A stretch of 64,000 bases of DNA from Limnomonas spitsbergensis (Eukaryota; Chlorophyta; Chlorophyceae; Chlamydomonadales). A program made the translations under genes and the position numbers. Numbering within the stretch: the stretch's first letter is position 1; every line of letters begins with the position of its first letter. The notes beneath the pieces were generated by a model. The model worked only from the letters and a program-made list of their open reading frames with translations. It did not search any database and was not told the origin of the DNA. Shown one piece after another: positions 22,901-34,900 of this stretch. The stretch is from positions 2,108,001 through 2,172,000 of the forward strand of contig JAYJMM010000039.1 in the NCBI GenBank assembly GCA_037349105.1. The letters run 5' to 3'.

Positions 22901-25900
22901 CTTAACTGTGACCCAGAGCTAACTGTGACCCGAACGTGACTGCGTCTCACCTCCGCTGACACAGGCAGCTGAACCCGCATTGCCATCCAGCCACAACCGA
23001 CCCACCCTGTCGTCCCATCTGACTGTGACCCGGAGCTGACAGTGACCCAAACGTGACTGAGTCTCACCTCTGCCGACGCAGGCAGCTATACCCGCATTTC
23101 CATCCAGCCACAACCGACCCACCCTACTGTCTCCGACTGTGAGTCTGTGACCCGGAGCTAAATGTGACCCAGACGTGACCGAGTCTCACCTCTGCCGACG
23201 CAGGTAGCTGCGCTAGCGTGGCTGCATCGTCCACTGGGTCAAGGTAGGTCCCGGACCACAGCAACGTCGAGGTGTTGGCTCCCGGGAGGGTCACGTTCCA
23301 GGTCTCAGTCACCAAAATGCACTTTTCCTGGACCATGCAATCCGACATGACCTCATTCCAGTTCTCCCCGGTTTGCATCCTGAAGACAGGGGGAAAGTGG
23401 GGGTAATGGGGTGGGTGGGGGGAAGCAGGTGAACCTTGCTACAGCTCATTTGGAAAGGCAGGGGACACATGGCAGCCATCGGGGCCTGCCAGGCAGCAGC
23501 CAAGGTTTGCACTGCAAGCCAAGCTCACAGGTGCGGGATACCTCAGGGGGGTGAGGGCTAACCTCAACTCCCAAGATAGCAAATCTCCACCCGCAAACTC
23601 GGGGGGTGAGGGCTAACCTCAAATCCCAAACCCTGAGGGCAACACTGAACCCCCCAATACCTGAGAATAAAACCGAAATCCCAAGCCCTTAGACCCCAAG
23701 ACTTTACTTTAGCACAAGGCCACAGCATGAGTATGCACCTAAACAGAGGCAGCGCATGACTGCTGCGATATTCTGCCAGTTATCGTTGCTGCGGTCGATT
23801 GCTGATGGCAAACCATGAGGTGTCAGGAATGTCACTGCAAGAAGACTCACCGAAACAGGAGCAGCATGGCCGTCGGAAAATCCTGGAAATTCGCGTCGCG
23901 GTTGATGCCGGCCTGGAACAGTACGTCACCGAACAGGTTCATCCCAATGATGGCCTGAAGCAGAACAGAGGAGGGGGGGGGGTCAGTCGGGCGCATAAAG
24001 GCATGAATACAAAGCCTTAGACAGGAGACAGGTTCATCCCAATGATGGCCTGAAGCAGAACAGAGGAGGGGGGGGGGCAGTCGGGCGCATAAATGCATGA
24101 ATACAAAGCCTTAGACAGGAGACAGGTTCATCCCAATGATGGCCTGAAGCAGAGCAGAGGAGGGGGGGGGGGGGGTCAGTCGGGCACATAAAGGCATGAA
24201 TACAAAGTCTTAGACAGGAGACAGGTTCATCCCAATGATGGCCTGAAGCAGAACAGAGGAGGGGGGGGGGGGGGGGGTCAGTCGGGCACATAAAGGCATG
24301 AATACAAAGCCTTAGACAGGAGACAAGTTCATCCCAATGATGGCCTGAAGCAGAACAAAGGAGGGGGGGGGGTCAGTCGGGCACATAAAGGCATGAATAC
24401 AAAGCCTTAGACAGGAGACAGGTTCATCCCAATGATGGCCTGAAGCAGAACAGAGGAGAGGGGGGGGGGGGGGGGTCAGTCGGGCACATAAAGGCATGAA
24501 TACAAAGCCTTAGACAGGAGACAGGTTCATCCCAATGATGGCCTGAAGCAGAACAGAGGAGGGGGGAGGGGGGGGGGTCAGTCGGGCGCATAAAGGCATG
24601 AATACAAAGCCTTAGACAGGAGACAGGTTCATCCCAATGATGGCCTGAAGCAGAACAGAGGAGGGGGGGGGGGGGGGGGGGTCAGTCGGGCACATAAAGG
24701 CATGAATACAAAGCCTTAGACAGGAGACAAGTTCATCCCAATGATGGCCTGAAGCAGAAAAGAGGAAGGGGGGGGGTCAGTCGGGCACATATAGGCATGA
24801 ATACAAAGCCTTAGACAGGAGACAGGTTCATCCCAATGATGGCCTGAAGCAGAACAGAGGAGGGGGGGGGGGGGGGGTCAGTCGGGCACATAAATGCATG
24901 AATACAAAGCCTTAGACAGGAGACAGGTTCAACCCAATGATGGCCTGAAGCAGAACAGAGGAGGGGGGGGGGGTCAGTCGGGCACATAAAGGCATGAATA
25001 CAAAGCCTTAGACAGGAGACAAGTTCATCCCAATGATGGCCTGAAGCAGAACAGAGGAGGGGGGGGGGGGGGGGTCAGTCGGGCACATAAAGGCATGAAT
25101 ACAAAGCCTTAGACAGGAGACAGGTTCATCCCAATGATGGCCTGAAGCAGAACAGAGGAGGGGGGGGGGGGGGGGGGGTCAGTCGGGCACATAAAGGCAT
25201 GAATACAAAGCCTTAGACAGGAGACAGGTTCATCCCAATGATGGCCTGAAGCAGAAAAGAGGAGGGGGGGGGGTCAGTCGGGCACATAAAGGCATGAATA
25301 CAAAGCCTTAGACAGGAGACAGGTTCATCCCAATGATGGCCTGAAGCAGAACAGAGGAGGGGGGGGGGTCAGTCGGGCACATAAAGGCATGAATACAAAG
25401 CCTTAGACAGGAGACAGGTTCATCCCAATGATGGCCTGAAGCAGAACAGAGGAGGGGGGGGGGGGGGGGGTCAGTCGGGCACATAAAGGCATGAATACAA
25501 AGCCTTAGACAGGAGACAGGTTCATCCCAATGATGGCCTGAAGCAGAACAAAGGAGGGGGGGGGGGGGTCAGTCGGGCACATAAATGCATGAATACAAAG
25601 CCTTAGACAGGAGACAAGTTCATCCCAATGATGGCCTGAAGCAGAACAGAGGAGGGGGGGGGGGGGGGGGGTCAGTCGGGCACATAAAGGCATGAATACA
25701 AAGCCTTAGACAGGAGACAGGTTCATCCCAATGATGGCCTGAAGCAGAAAAGTGGAGGGGAGGGGTCAGTCGGGCACATAAAGGCATGAATACAAAGCCT
25801 TAGACAGGAGACAGGTTCATCCCAATGATGGCCTGAAGCAGAACAGAGGAGTGGGGGGGGGGTCAGTCGGGCACATAAAGGCATGAATACAAAGCCTTAG

Positions 25901-28900
25901 ACAGGAGACAGGTTCATCCCAATGATGGCCTGAAGCAGAACAGAGGAGGGGGGGGGCTGCGGTCAGTCGGGCGCACAAAGGCATAATTACAAAGCCTTAA
26001 ACAGGAAAAAGGTATAAATACGTTTAGGCATGCATGTATCCGAACAGGAACACCAGAACAAAAGCAGCTTGCCTCCCTCCAGTACAAAATACATCAACAG
26101 GGGCAGCAAGCCCCACTCACGTATGTGTACATGAACAGGAGGTCAGTAGATAACATTCTTGTACATAATAGGAGTGACACGCCCCAGTCACATATATGTA
26201 CATGAACAGGAGCGCAGTGGCTCACGTAATTCTGGAGACAAGGAGCAGCACGCCTCACTCACGTAAATGTACATGAACAGGAGCAGCACGGACGCCACGT
26301 TGAGCAGGGCTGGCAGAGACCACACCAGCGTCGTCATCATCAGCTTTAGGCCACGTGCCTTGGGGATCAACTTGACAATGCGCACGACACGCAGGACACG
26401 CAGCAGCGTCAGGGCGGACACATTCTCCTCACTTGCATAGTCCGTGATCACACCCTGCAGGAGGAGATGAGCCCAGGACGAAAGTGGGAGGCACAGCTTG
26501 GGGACCAACTTGACAATGCGCACGACACGCAGGACTCGCAGCAGCGTCAGGGCCGACACATTCTCCTCACTTGCATTAAGCATAGTCCGTGATAACACCC
26601 TGCAGGAGTAGATGAGCCCAGGACGAAAGAGGGAGGCACGGCTTGGATAGGGGCGAGCGTCAGGGAGGGTGGAGACGGGGGATAAATGGCGAGAACCTGT
26701 GCGTCCTGCCACACCCCGCCCCTTGATGTGTGATGAGCTTATGAAAAGAGAGGGAGGCACTGCTTGGATGGGTGCTGTTAGTGGATAACACTGCTTGGAT
26801 CCAGGCGAGATCTAGGTAGGGTGGAGACGGAGGAGGAGGAGGGCGGGAGGATGAACTCACAACGTGAGGTTTGCTTGGACCACGCAACGCTGACTGTCCA
26901 AACTCAACCCGGGCATTTCAACAGGTTTAGGTAAACAAACAGAGTAGAAATGCGCGGGTTGAGTTTGGACAGCCAGCGTTACATAACCCCTGCCCTCCTT
27001 AGGGTTAAAGGCAAGCTTTCAGCATATGCCACGTGTTTTGACCGGTTTGAAACCTGGCCACATGGCGCCACGTGATTCATGACCCTTCAGCCACTTTAAG
27101 TCACTTGGCCCCTGGAGCAGGTTCCAACAGGGATACAAAAATAGGAATTTACGAACCGTTAGATACCATGCGTGACCACCTAAAGTACAATGGAGCACCT
27201 AAACGCGTGGCTGGTACTGTGGCGATTTAACGTCGTAGATACGGTATTTGCTGGAATCGGTAGATACGGTACATGCTGGAATTAACGATCACTGTATCCA
27301 GTGATCAAAGCGCCAGTCAGTGCCACATAGACACGGGGCCCCTGGGAGATGAGCTGTGTTTGGGGACTCACCACAACGCACACCAGCACCACGAAGAAGT
27401 CAAACTGACACCATCCATCCTGCAAACAAAACAAGACAGGAATGAGAGTTACATCAGAGTTCCGAGTGGAAGACATTGGGGGAAGTAACAGTACATCAAG
27501 TTCCAAGGAGAACATACCGAGGGAGGGGGATATATCAGAGGTTTATCAGAAGTATATCAGAGGTTTATTAGAGATCCGAGTAGAAGACACCGGGGGAGGT
27601 TGTGGTTTATCAAGCGCTGGGTAGCCCAGGCAGGGGGGGGATTTATGTCAGAGGTATATTGCCGTAGATTTGCTTTGCCTACCCTCATAATTATCGTTGT
27701 TTTGGGGGGTTGAGGGATCCATGAATTTGCTATTTATTGATTGTCGACGCCAGTCTTCAGTCAGGAATTGAGAGTTTTAGTCGAAAATTTGCCCCGAGGG
27801 CAGAGCATACAAATAATCATTTTGCCCCCATACCCGAGGGAAGGCAAATCAAATCACCGGTACACATGAGTGCAAGCGAGTGGACTGAGAGGTCGGGCAT
27901 TGCTTCTCCATCCTTCTTTCTCGCGTCCAGATGTCCGGGGACGCCATGTGATGCATTCAAATTTTCAAACACACATCAGATCCAGTTCAAACACATATGA
28001 TGTCCATTTCAAACACACGTCAGATCCAAGCTGCCTTGACATGGCAAAGCACGCCCGCGGATTCAAGCTGAGGGTTTCTGTCTCAAGCTCTTGCTGCTGC
28101 CACTGCCGCCCCACCTTGAACTACGCCATGAAGCCAACCGTCATCCATTTGACCCCTAACCTTTAAACCCTGCAGCTCGCCTCACACCTTGAAATACGCC
28201 GTGAAGCCAACCGCGACCCATTTCAGCGCCATCTCGGCGACGTAGACGCCGGTGAACACCGCGTTGACGAGATCCATCGCCACGATCCAGCTGTCGCTCT
28301 CTCCCTCGAACGACAGGAACATTGTGAACACGTTTAGGATGATAGTGCCGATCATCGCTCGCTCGAACAGCTCGCTCGTGACGGCGCGGAACACCGCCCG
28401 ACGCAGCGGGTTGAGCGGGACGGTGTACTTTTTCTTAAGCCGAGTGGTGGCCATCATGCGCTGGATGGTGAGCCACTCTTGTTGCGACTCGGTGAGCATT
28501 GCGCTGCGCCCGTGCGCGGCCTTGAGCTTATTGAACTGCAGGGCGGGGGTGGTTAGGCTGGTCGTTAGGGTAAACAGTTCCGTGTTCAGGGTTTTCGTTT
28601 CCCGAGTCTAAGGTTGGGGTATAGCATTTAGGACTTAGGGTCTCAGGCCAGGGGACATGAGCATGGGAAAGGGGGTCAGGGCACAGTGGTGTGGGTACAG
28701 AAATTTTAGGACATGAGGCTGACTGGCGACAAGTGCCTGTCACCTCAGCAGCAGCAGCAGCAGCAGGAACAGGTCAAACGGAGATCAGCCAGAGTTACGA
28801 GGAGAGATTTCTGAACCCATAACTCTGAGCCTTAGACCCCGGGCATCTTGAATGGCCCGCACTGATAGCCACCCTGCCATTTAGGATGAGAAGGACGCCT

Positions 28901-31900
28901 ACGATAGCGAATGTCGTCAGCATGTGCAGACTCGGTTTACAGGATAGATTTACAGGGCAGATTTCTTGACCCTTCACCCCAATGCAGGGGCACTCACCGT
29001 GTTGATGGCCACCCCAACGACCATGTTGAGAACAAGGAGGACGCAGGTGATGACGAACACCACAAAGTGTAGACATATAGAGTTTATATGGTAGGCTTTC
29101 TTTGGGGTGAAAGGTCTCTAAACCCAAGAGACCTTTCACCCCAATTAAGGAGCCGTGCCCTGTGTTAATGGCCACTCCGATGACCGTATTCAGGATGAGG
29201 AAGACGCTGATGATGACCAACACGACAAAGTACAGCCTGTTTTTATAATTTAAGGCGTTTCTTTTCACCCCAAAATTAGGGAGCCGCACTCACTGTGTTA
29301 ATGGCCACTCCGATGACCATGTTCAGGATGAGGAAGACGCCAATGATGACGAATACGACAAAGTATAGCGCCATGAGCAGGTTATTGTTGTACAGTGGCT
29401 GCATGTCAATGGTGGTCACGTCCATGGCTTGGATCGTGATGGTTGACCAGTTCTCGAGCGAAGACATCTGCTCGGGGGCGGGGCAAGGGCAGCAGAATTC
29501 GAACAAGCGTTCTGAACAGGCCGGGGGGGGGGGTCAGGAGGGGAAAAACAACCAGTTCTCCGGGGAAAACATCTGCAAGGGGAGAGGCTTCGGGGGGCGA
29601 GGGGTCGACAGATTTCAAGTGAGCATTATAAACAGACCGCGTGCCTCACATGCTGAAGCCTGCAGCTCCCTAAGTCCCTGCCCCGCTTGAATAAGGCTGA
29701 TCATTATAAACCGACTGGTTGCTTCACATCCTGAAACCTCCGGCTACCAAAGCCTTCATCCCCCCACCTGAAAAAAGAACCCCAAAATCGACTCACAGCA
29801 TGACAAACAGGCCAGGGGCTTCACATCCTAAAGCCTCCAGCTCCCCAAAACTCCTCACCCCCCACACACCTGAAATAGGACCCAGAGGGCCATGATGACA
29901 TTGTCGAATCGATTCAGCACGCCGTTGTTGCCCCACGTGGTGGCCACCTCCCATTGCGGGACCATGACGTTGAGCTGATCATGGAAGTAGCTGTGGCTCA
30001 CGTTCTGCGTGCCGTTGTTCGATTCACACCTGCAACGGCATAGATACATAAGCTCATTTAGTTGGTAAATTAAGACGAGTGACATCGGACATAGATGCAT
30101 AAGCTCATGAAGACGAGTGACATCGAGCCCATCTCATACAAGTACATACATTTATAAATTACGCCCCATGGCGTGGATTAAAAGACGCCTCACTTTCAAC
30201 ATGAGGGGTCTAGCTGCGAGGTCCAGCTGTGAGCCGAGCTGCAGGACCACGCCTGTCCCTACCCAATCCCACCCTACCTCTCTCTCGCACGCCAGCTCCT
30301 GTTCCTCCCTCCCTCCCTCTCACTAGCCTTTTTCCCTCACTCCCAGCTGTGAGCTGAGCTGCAGGACCACACCTCCTGTCCCTAAACCAAACCCCCCCTC
30401 CCTCGCTCTTGCGCACCAGCTCCCTCCCTCCCTCCCTATCACAGTTTGCTTTTCCTCCTGTCCCTCTCACTTACTCCTGTTACTCCCGACCCTCTCCCTC
30501 CCTCTTGTCCCTCCCTCCCTCCCTCTCACCAACTCCTGCTCCTCCTGCTGTCCCACTCTCCCTCCCTCTCACTATCTGTTGTCCCTCCTGCCCCCCCTGT
30601 CCCTCTGTCTCCCACCAACTCCTGTCCCTCCCTCCCTCTCACCAACTCCTATTGATATTATCATCTGGCATCATCAGATAGTACGGGTCCAGCAGGTTTC
30701 CCTCGCTGTCGTAGCATCCAAAGAACAGCCCACTCATCAGGTTCACACCCAGCACCGCAAAGATGTAGTAGAAGAGAGCCGCCACCAACACGATCTCGCT
30801 GATGGCCGGGATGGACTTGGCCATCGCAGTGACGACGACCCGGATGCCGTCCAAGTGGGTGGCCACACGCAGCGGCCGCAGGGCTCTGAGGGTGGGGCAG
30901 GAGGAGTGGGCGCGTCAAGCCATAAATCCCATGATGGGAGTGGGGGCGGAGGAACATACGGAGGAACATACATGTCATGATGTGAGTGGGGGAGGAGGAA
31001 CATACGGAGGAACATATGTGTCATGATGTGAGTGGGGGAGGAGTGTGACACACGTCCCTCGACCTGTGGATTCAGCACAATGATCTGAAGGCCCCGAGTC
31101 AGATGACGTTGCTCAATTTAGGGTATCCCGTTCCGATCCAGCCTTGCACTTTTCAAGGTGTCTTGGCTGCGGGCATCGTGTGCGAGAAATGCTGCTCCAT
31201 GACATGCAGAATACGCACCTTTTGTCTCCCTAGGAAAGGTCGCCCTTGCCCCGGTTTAAAGCCCAATGCTTAGGAAAGGTCGCTCTTGCCCCGGTTTAAA
31301 CCCCAATGCCTAGGAAAGGTCGCTCTTGCCCCGGTTTAAACCCCAATGCCTAGGAAAGGTCGCTCTTGCCCCGGTTTAAACCCCAATGCCTAGGAAAGGT
31401 CGCCCTTGCCCCGTGGTACTCTCGACAAGCATACCCTATTCCAGGTGTCCTGGCTGCAGGCGTCCGATGCAACAACACCAGCTCCATAACAGACGGATTC
31501 CACACCTTCAGACCCCGAAGCCTCCCTACAATTGGTCACTCTGGCCCAGTAGCACTTAGAACTACAGCCTTGCACTACACAAGGTGTCATGGCATCAAGC
31601 GCGAGACCCCCCATTCCATAACAGACGGATTCCACACCTTCATACCCCGAAGCCTCCCTACAATTGGTCACTCTGGCCCAGTAGCACTTAATACTACAGC
31701 CTTGCACTACACAAGGTGTCTTGGTGTCAAGCGCGAGCCACCCTGCTTCATGACATCAACAAAGTCAAGAATTGATATTAACTATCAAAATACGTTATTA
31801 ACTTTTCTGAAATAAATCATGGGGCCGAGATATATCAATCCCAGGCCGATTCAGGCGGATTGCGCACCTCAACGCCCTGAAGGCTCTGAGCCAGATGATG

Positions 31901-34900
31901 TTGTTACGGTTCGTGATAGGCTCCAGCGCCAGCACCAGCACGCCCACGATCACCACGAAGATGTCTAGAATGTTCCACGGATGCCTGAGGTAACTGTTGG
32001 GGCCGTTGAAGAGCAGGCCGTAAGCCATGATCTTCATCAGGGCCTGCAGGCAGGTAAACAAGTGGGTTGAGGGTTTAAGTTGAAGGGTTTAAGATCTCAT
32101 GTTGAGGGTTTAAGGGTTAAGACTTGGGGTTTAAGCCAAGACCTTCGTCAGGGCCTGCAGGCAAGGAAAATGTGGACATGCGGATTTTGAGGGTTGGAGG
32201 TCGAGGGGTGTGGATTGAAGGTTAAGGGTTTAGGGTCGAGGCTTCTGAGGGTTAGGGTTTAAGGATCAGAATTCATCACATTGGTGATATCCAAAATGTT
32301 CCAGGGGTACTTCTTGCAGCTGTTGGGGCCATTGAAAAACGGTCAGGAGGCGAGGATCTTCATCATAGCCTGCATGCCACCAGTTCGTGGGTCAGGTTCC
32401 GAGCATGCTTAAGTAAGGGTTCAAAATAGTCCACCCACGTGTTCTTCTCAGGGCTTCTACGCTATGCTGGAGCATGGCTCTCCTCCTGCCGGGTTCAAGT
32501 TTAAGGGTCTAGGGTATGCATGGCTCAATCACCTCCTACACCAACACATTCGGTGGGTTGGTGGGTTTAGGGTTAGGGTTAAGGGCTAAACCCTAAACCC
32601 TCCCCCAACACATTTGGTGGGTTGGTGGGTTAAGGGTTTAGGGCTCAACCCTTAACCCTCCACCAACACATTTGGTGGGTTGGTGGGTTTACGATTTTAG
32701 GTTATGGGCTAAACCCTAAACCCTCCAACAAAACATTATGTGGGTTGGTGGGTTTAGGGTTTTGGGCTAAAGCCTCCTCCACCGACACATGTAGTAAACC
32801 AGCCATCCGTTAAGTGCCGGATCGGGGCCATCCTCCTTCCGGGGTTCAGGGTCCAGGGTTGACATGGCTCACCCACCTCCACTCCGAACACGGTGGCGAA
32901 AAGGATGTCCATAGCGTGCAGAATCGCGGCCTTCCCACTGCCGGGCTGGACCAGGGCGTCGTCGAAACAGAGCTCCAAGGAGGAAGCCAGGATGAGGAAT
33001 AGCATGGTGAACTCAAAGTATGGGTTGCTCACCACCTGTGGGGGGAGGGCAGCAGATAGGGGGAAGAGGAGGAAAGGTGAGTTAACGGGGGGGGGAAATA
33101 TTGCATATGATGATATGAGGTGTAAATGGCAGTGACGGGAATCAAAGTACGGGTTGCTCACCACCTGGGGGGGGCAACACTTATGGGAAGAGGAGGAAAG
33201 GAGAGTTAGAGGGGGGCAACCGTATTGCATATGAGGTGTGAACAAGAGTGACGGGAATCAAGTACGGGTTGCTCACCACCTTGGGGGGAGGGCAGCAGAT
33301 GGGGAGAGGAGGAAAGGACAGTGAGAGGGGGGAATTATATTGCATATGAGGTGTGAACAAGAGTGACGGGAATCAAGTACGGGTTGCTCACCACCTTGGG
33401 GGGAGGGCAGCAGATGGGGAGAGGAGGAAAGGATAGTGAGAGGGGGGCAACCGTATTGCATATGAGGTGTGAACAAGAGTGACGGGAATCAAAGTACGGG
33501 TTGCTCACCACTTGGGGCGGGGGCAACATATGGGGGGAAAAGGAAAGGATAGTGAGAGGGGGGGCATATTTCATGTGAGGTGTGAACAACAGTGACGGGA
33601 ATCTAAGTACGGGTTGCTCACCACCTGAAGGGGCATAGTTCGAGGGGGGGGGGGACTCTTGCATACTGAATAAAAGTGTGAATACAGATAATGGACATCA
33701 AGATGTGTCGTAGCCCTAGACCCTGCCCTCCCCCCTGCCTGTCCCTTGGACAGGAAGATCCTCCCTCAGAGGGTTCACACCCTTCACCCTAGACCTTTGC
33801 CCCCCATACGACCGGCCCTGTAACTTGAGCAAAAAGATTCTCAGAGGGTTACTCTTAACCCTACCCCCCCCTCCCCTACACAGCCTGAACCTACAACACG
33901 AAGATCCTCAGAGGGTTACTCTTAACCCTACCCCCCCCTCCCCTACACGGCCTGTACCTTAAGCACGAAAATCCTCAGAGGGTTACTCTGAGGACCCTAC
34001 CCCTGCCCGGCCCTGTACAGAGTAAGCCCTAAATCTTAAACCCTCCCCTCCTTGTCTAGCCCTGTACCTTGGACAGGAAGATCCTGACAGGGTTCCTGCT
34101 CGACAGCAGGAACAAGGAGTGGCCATTTAGGAGCTCGTGTCGCCCGCTGCCGCCGGGCCCCATTCCCCCGCCCCCGGCCTGACTCGAGAACGACGCGTCG
34201 CCCGGGCCCCGGCGCATCCGAGCCATCGACTGTGCGCCGCACGACAGCGTGGCACCTCGCTGCACAACGGACATCTCGCCCGCGCCGCCGCTGCCGCCGC
34301 TGCTGGTGCCGCCGATATGCAGCGCAGCAAATGGCTTGCCGCTGCGGATCGCCGCAAACGACTTGCGGCCGTGCCCGTCGTCGGCCGGAAAGCCACTGAC
34401 GGTGCCGCTATTCGCATTGGCCTTGTGGTGTCCCGCGTAGGATTGCCGGCTATGTGCGCCGAGCGGGTCACCCGCCACGTCGCCTTCTTCCAAGGGCGGC
34501 AGCGGCAGCATCAGGGCAGCAGGCAGAGGCACTACGCCGCTCATGCTGCGATAGTCCCTTATACTCTGAGAGCAGAGCAGCACAGGCAATACATGATGAG
34601 CGTTTAGGGTTACCAGGCAGAGCAGCACAGGCAATACATGATGAGGGTTTAGGGTTACTGGGCAGAGCAGCACAGGCAAACGATGATATGAGCGTTTAGG
34701 GTTACCAGGCAGAGCAGCGCAGGCGATACATGATCAGGGTTTAGGTTTAACAGGCAGGGCAACACAGGAACCATACAGGATGAGGGTTTAGGGTTAGGGC
34801 TTAGCTGAAGATCAAAGAGAGTCTCAGGGCTAAGGGTTCAGGGGGTAGGTGGCAGAGCAGTGTAGGCAAATATTTAAAGTGGCAACCAGTAAGTGAGGTG

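Noticed and set aside
34137..34607. 156-codon plus-strand frame
   Set aside because: Antisense shadow of exon 13 caused by high GC content.
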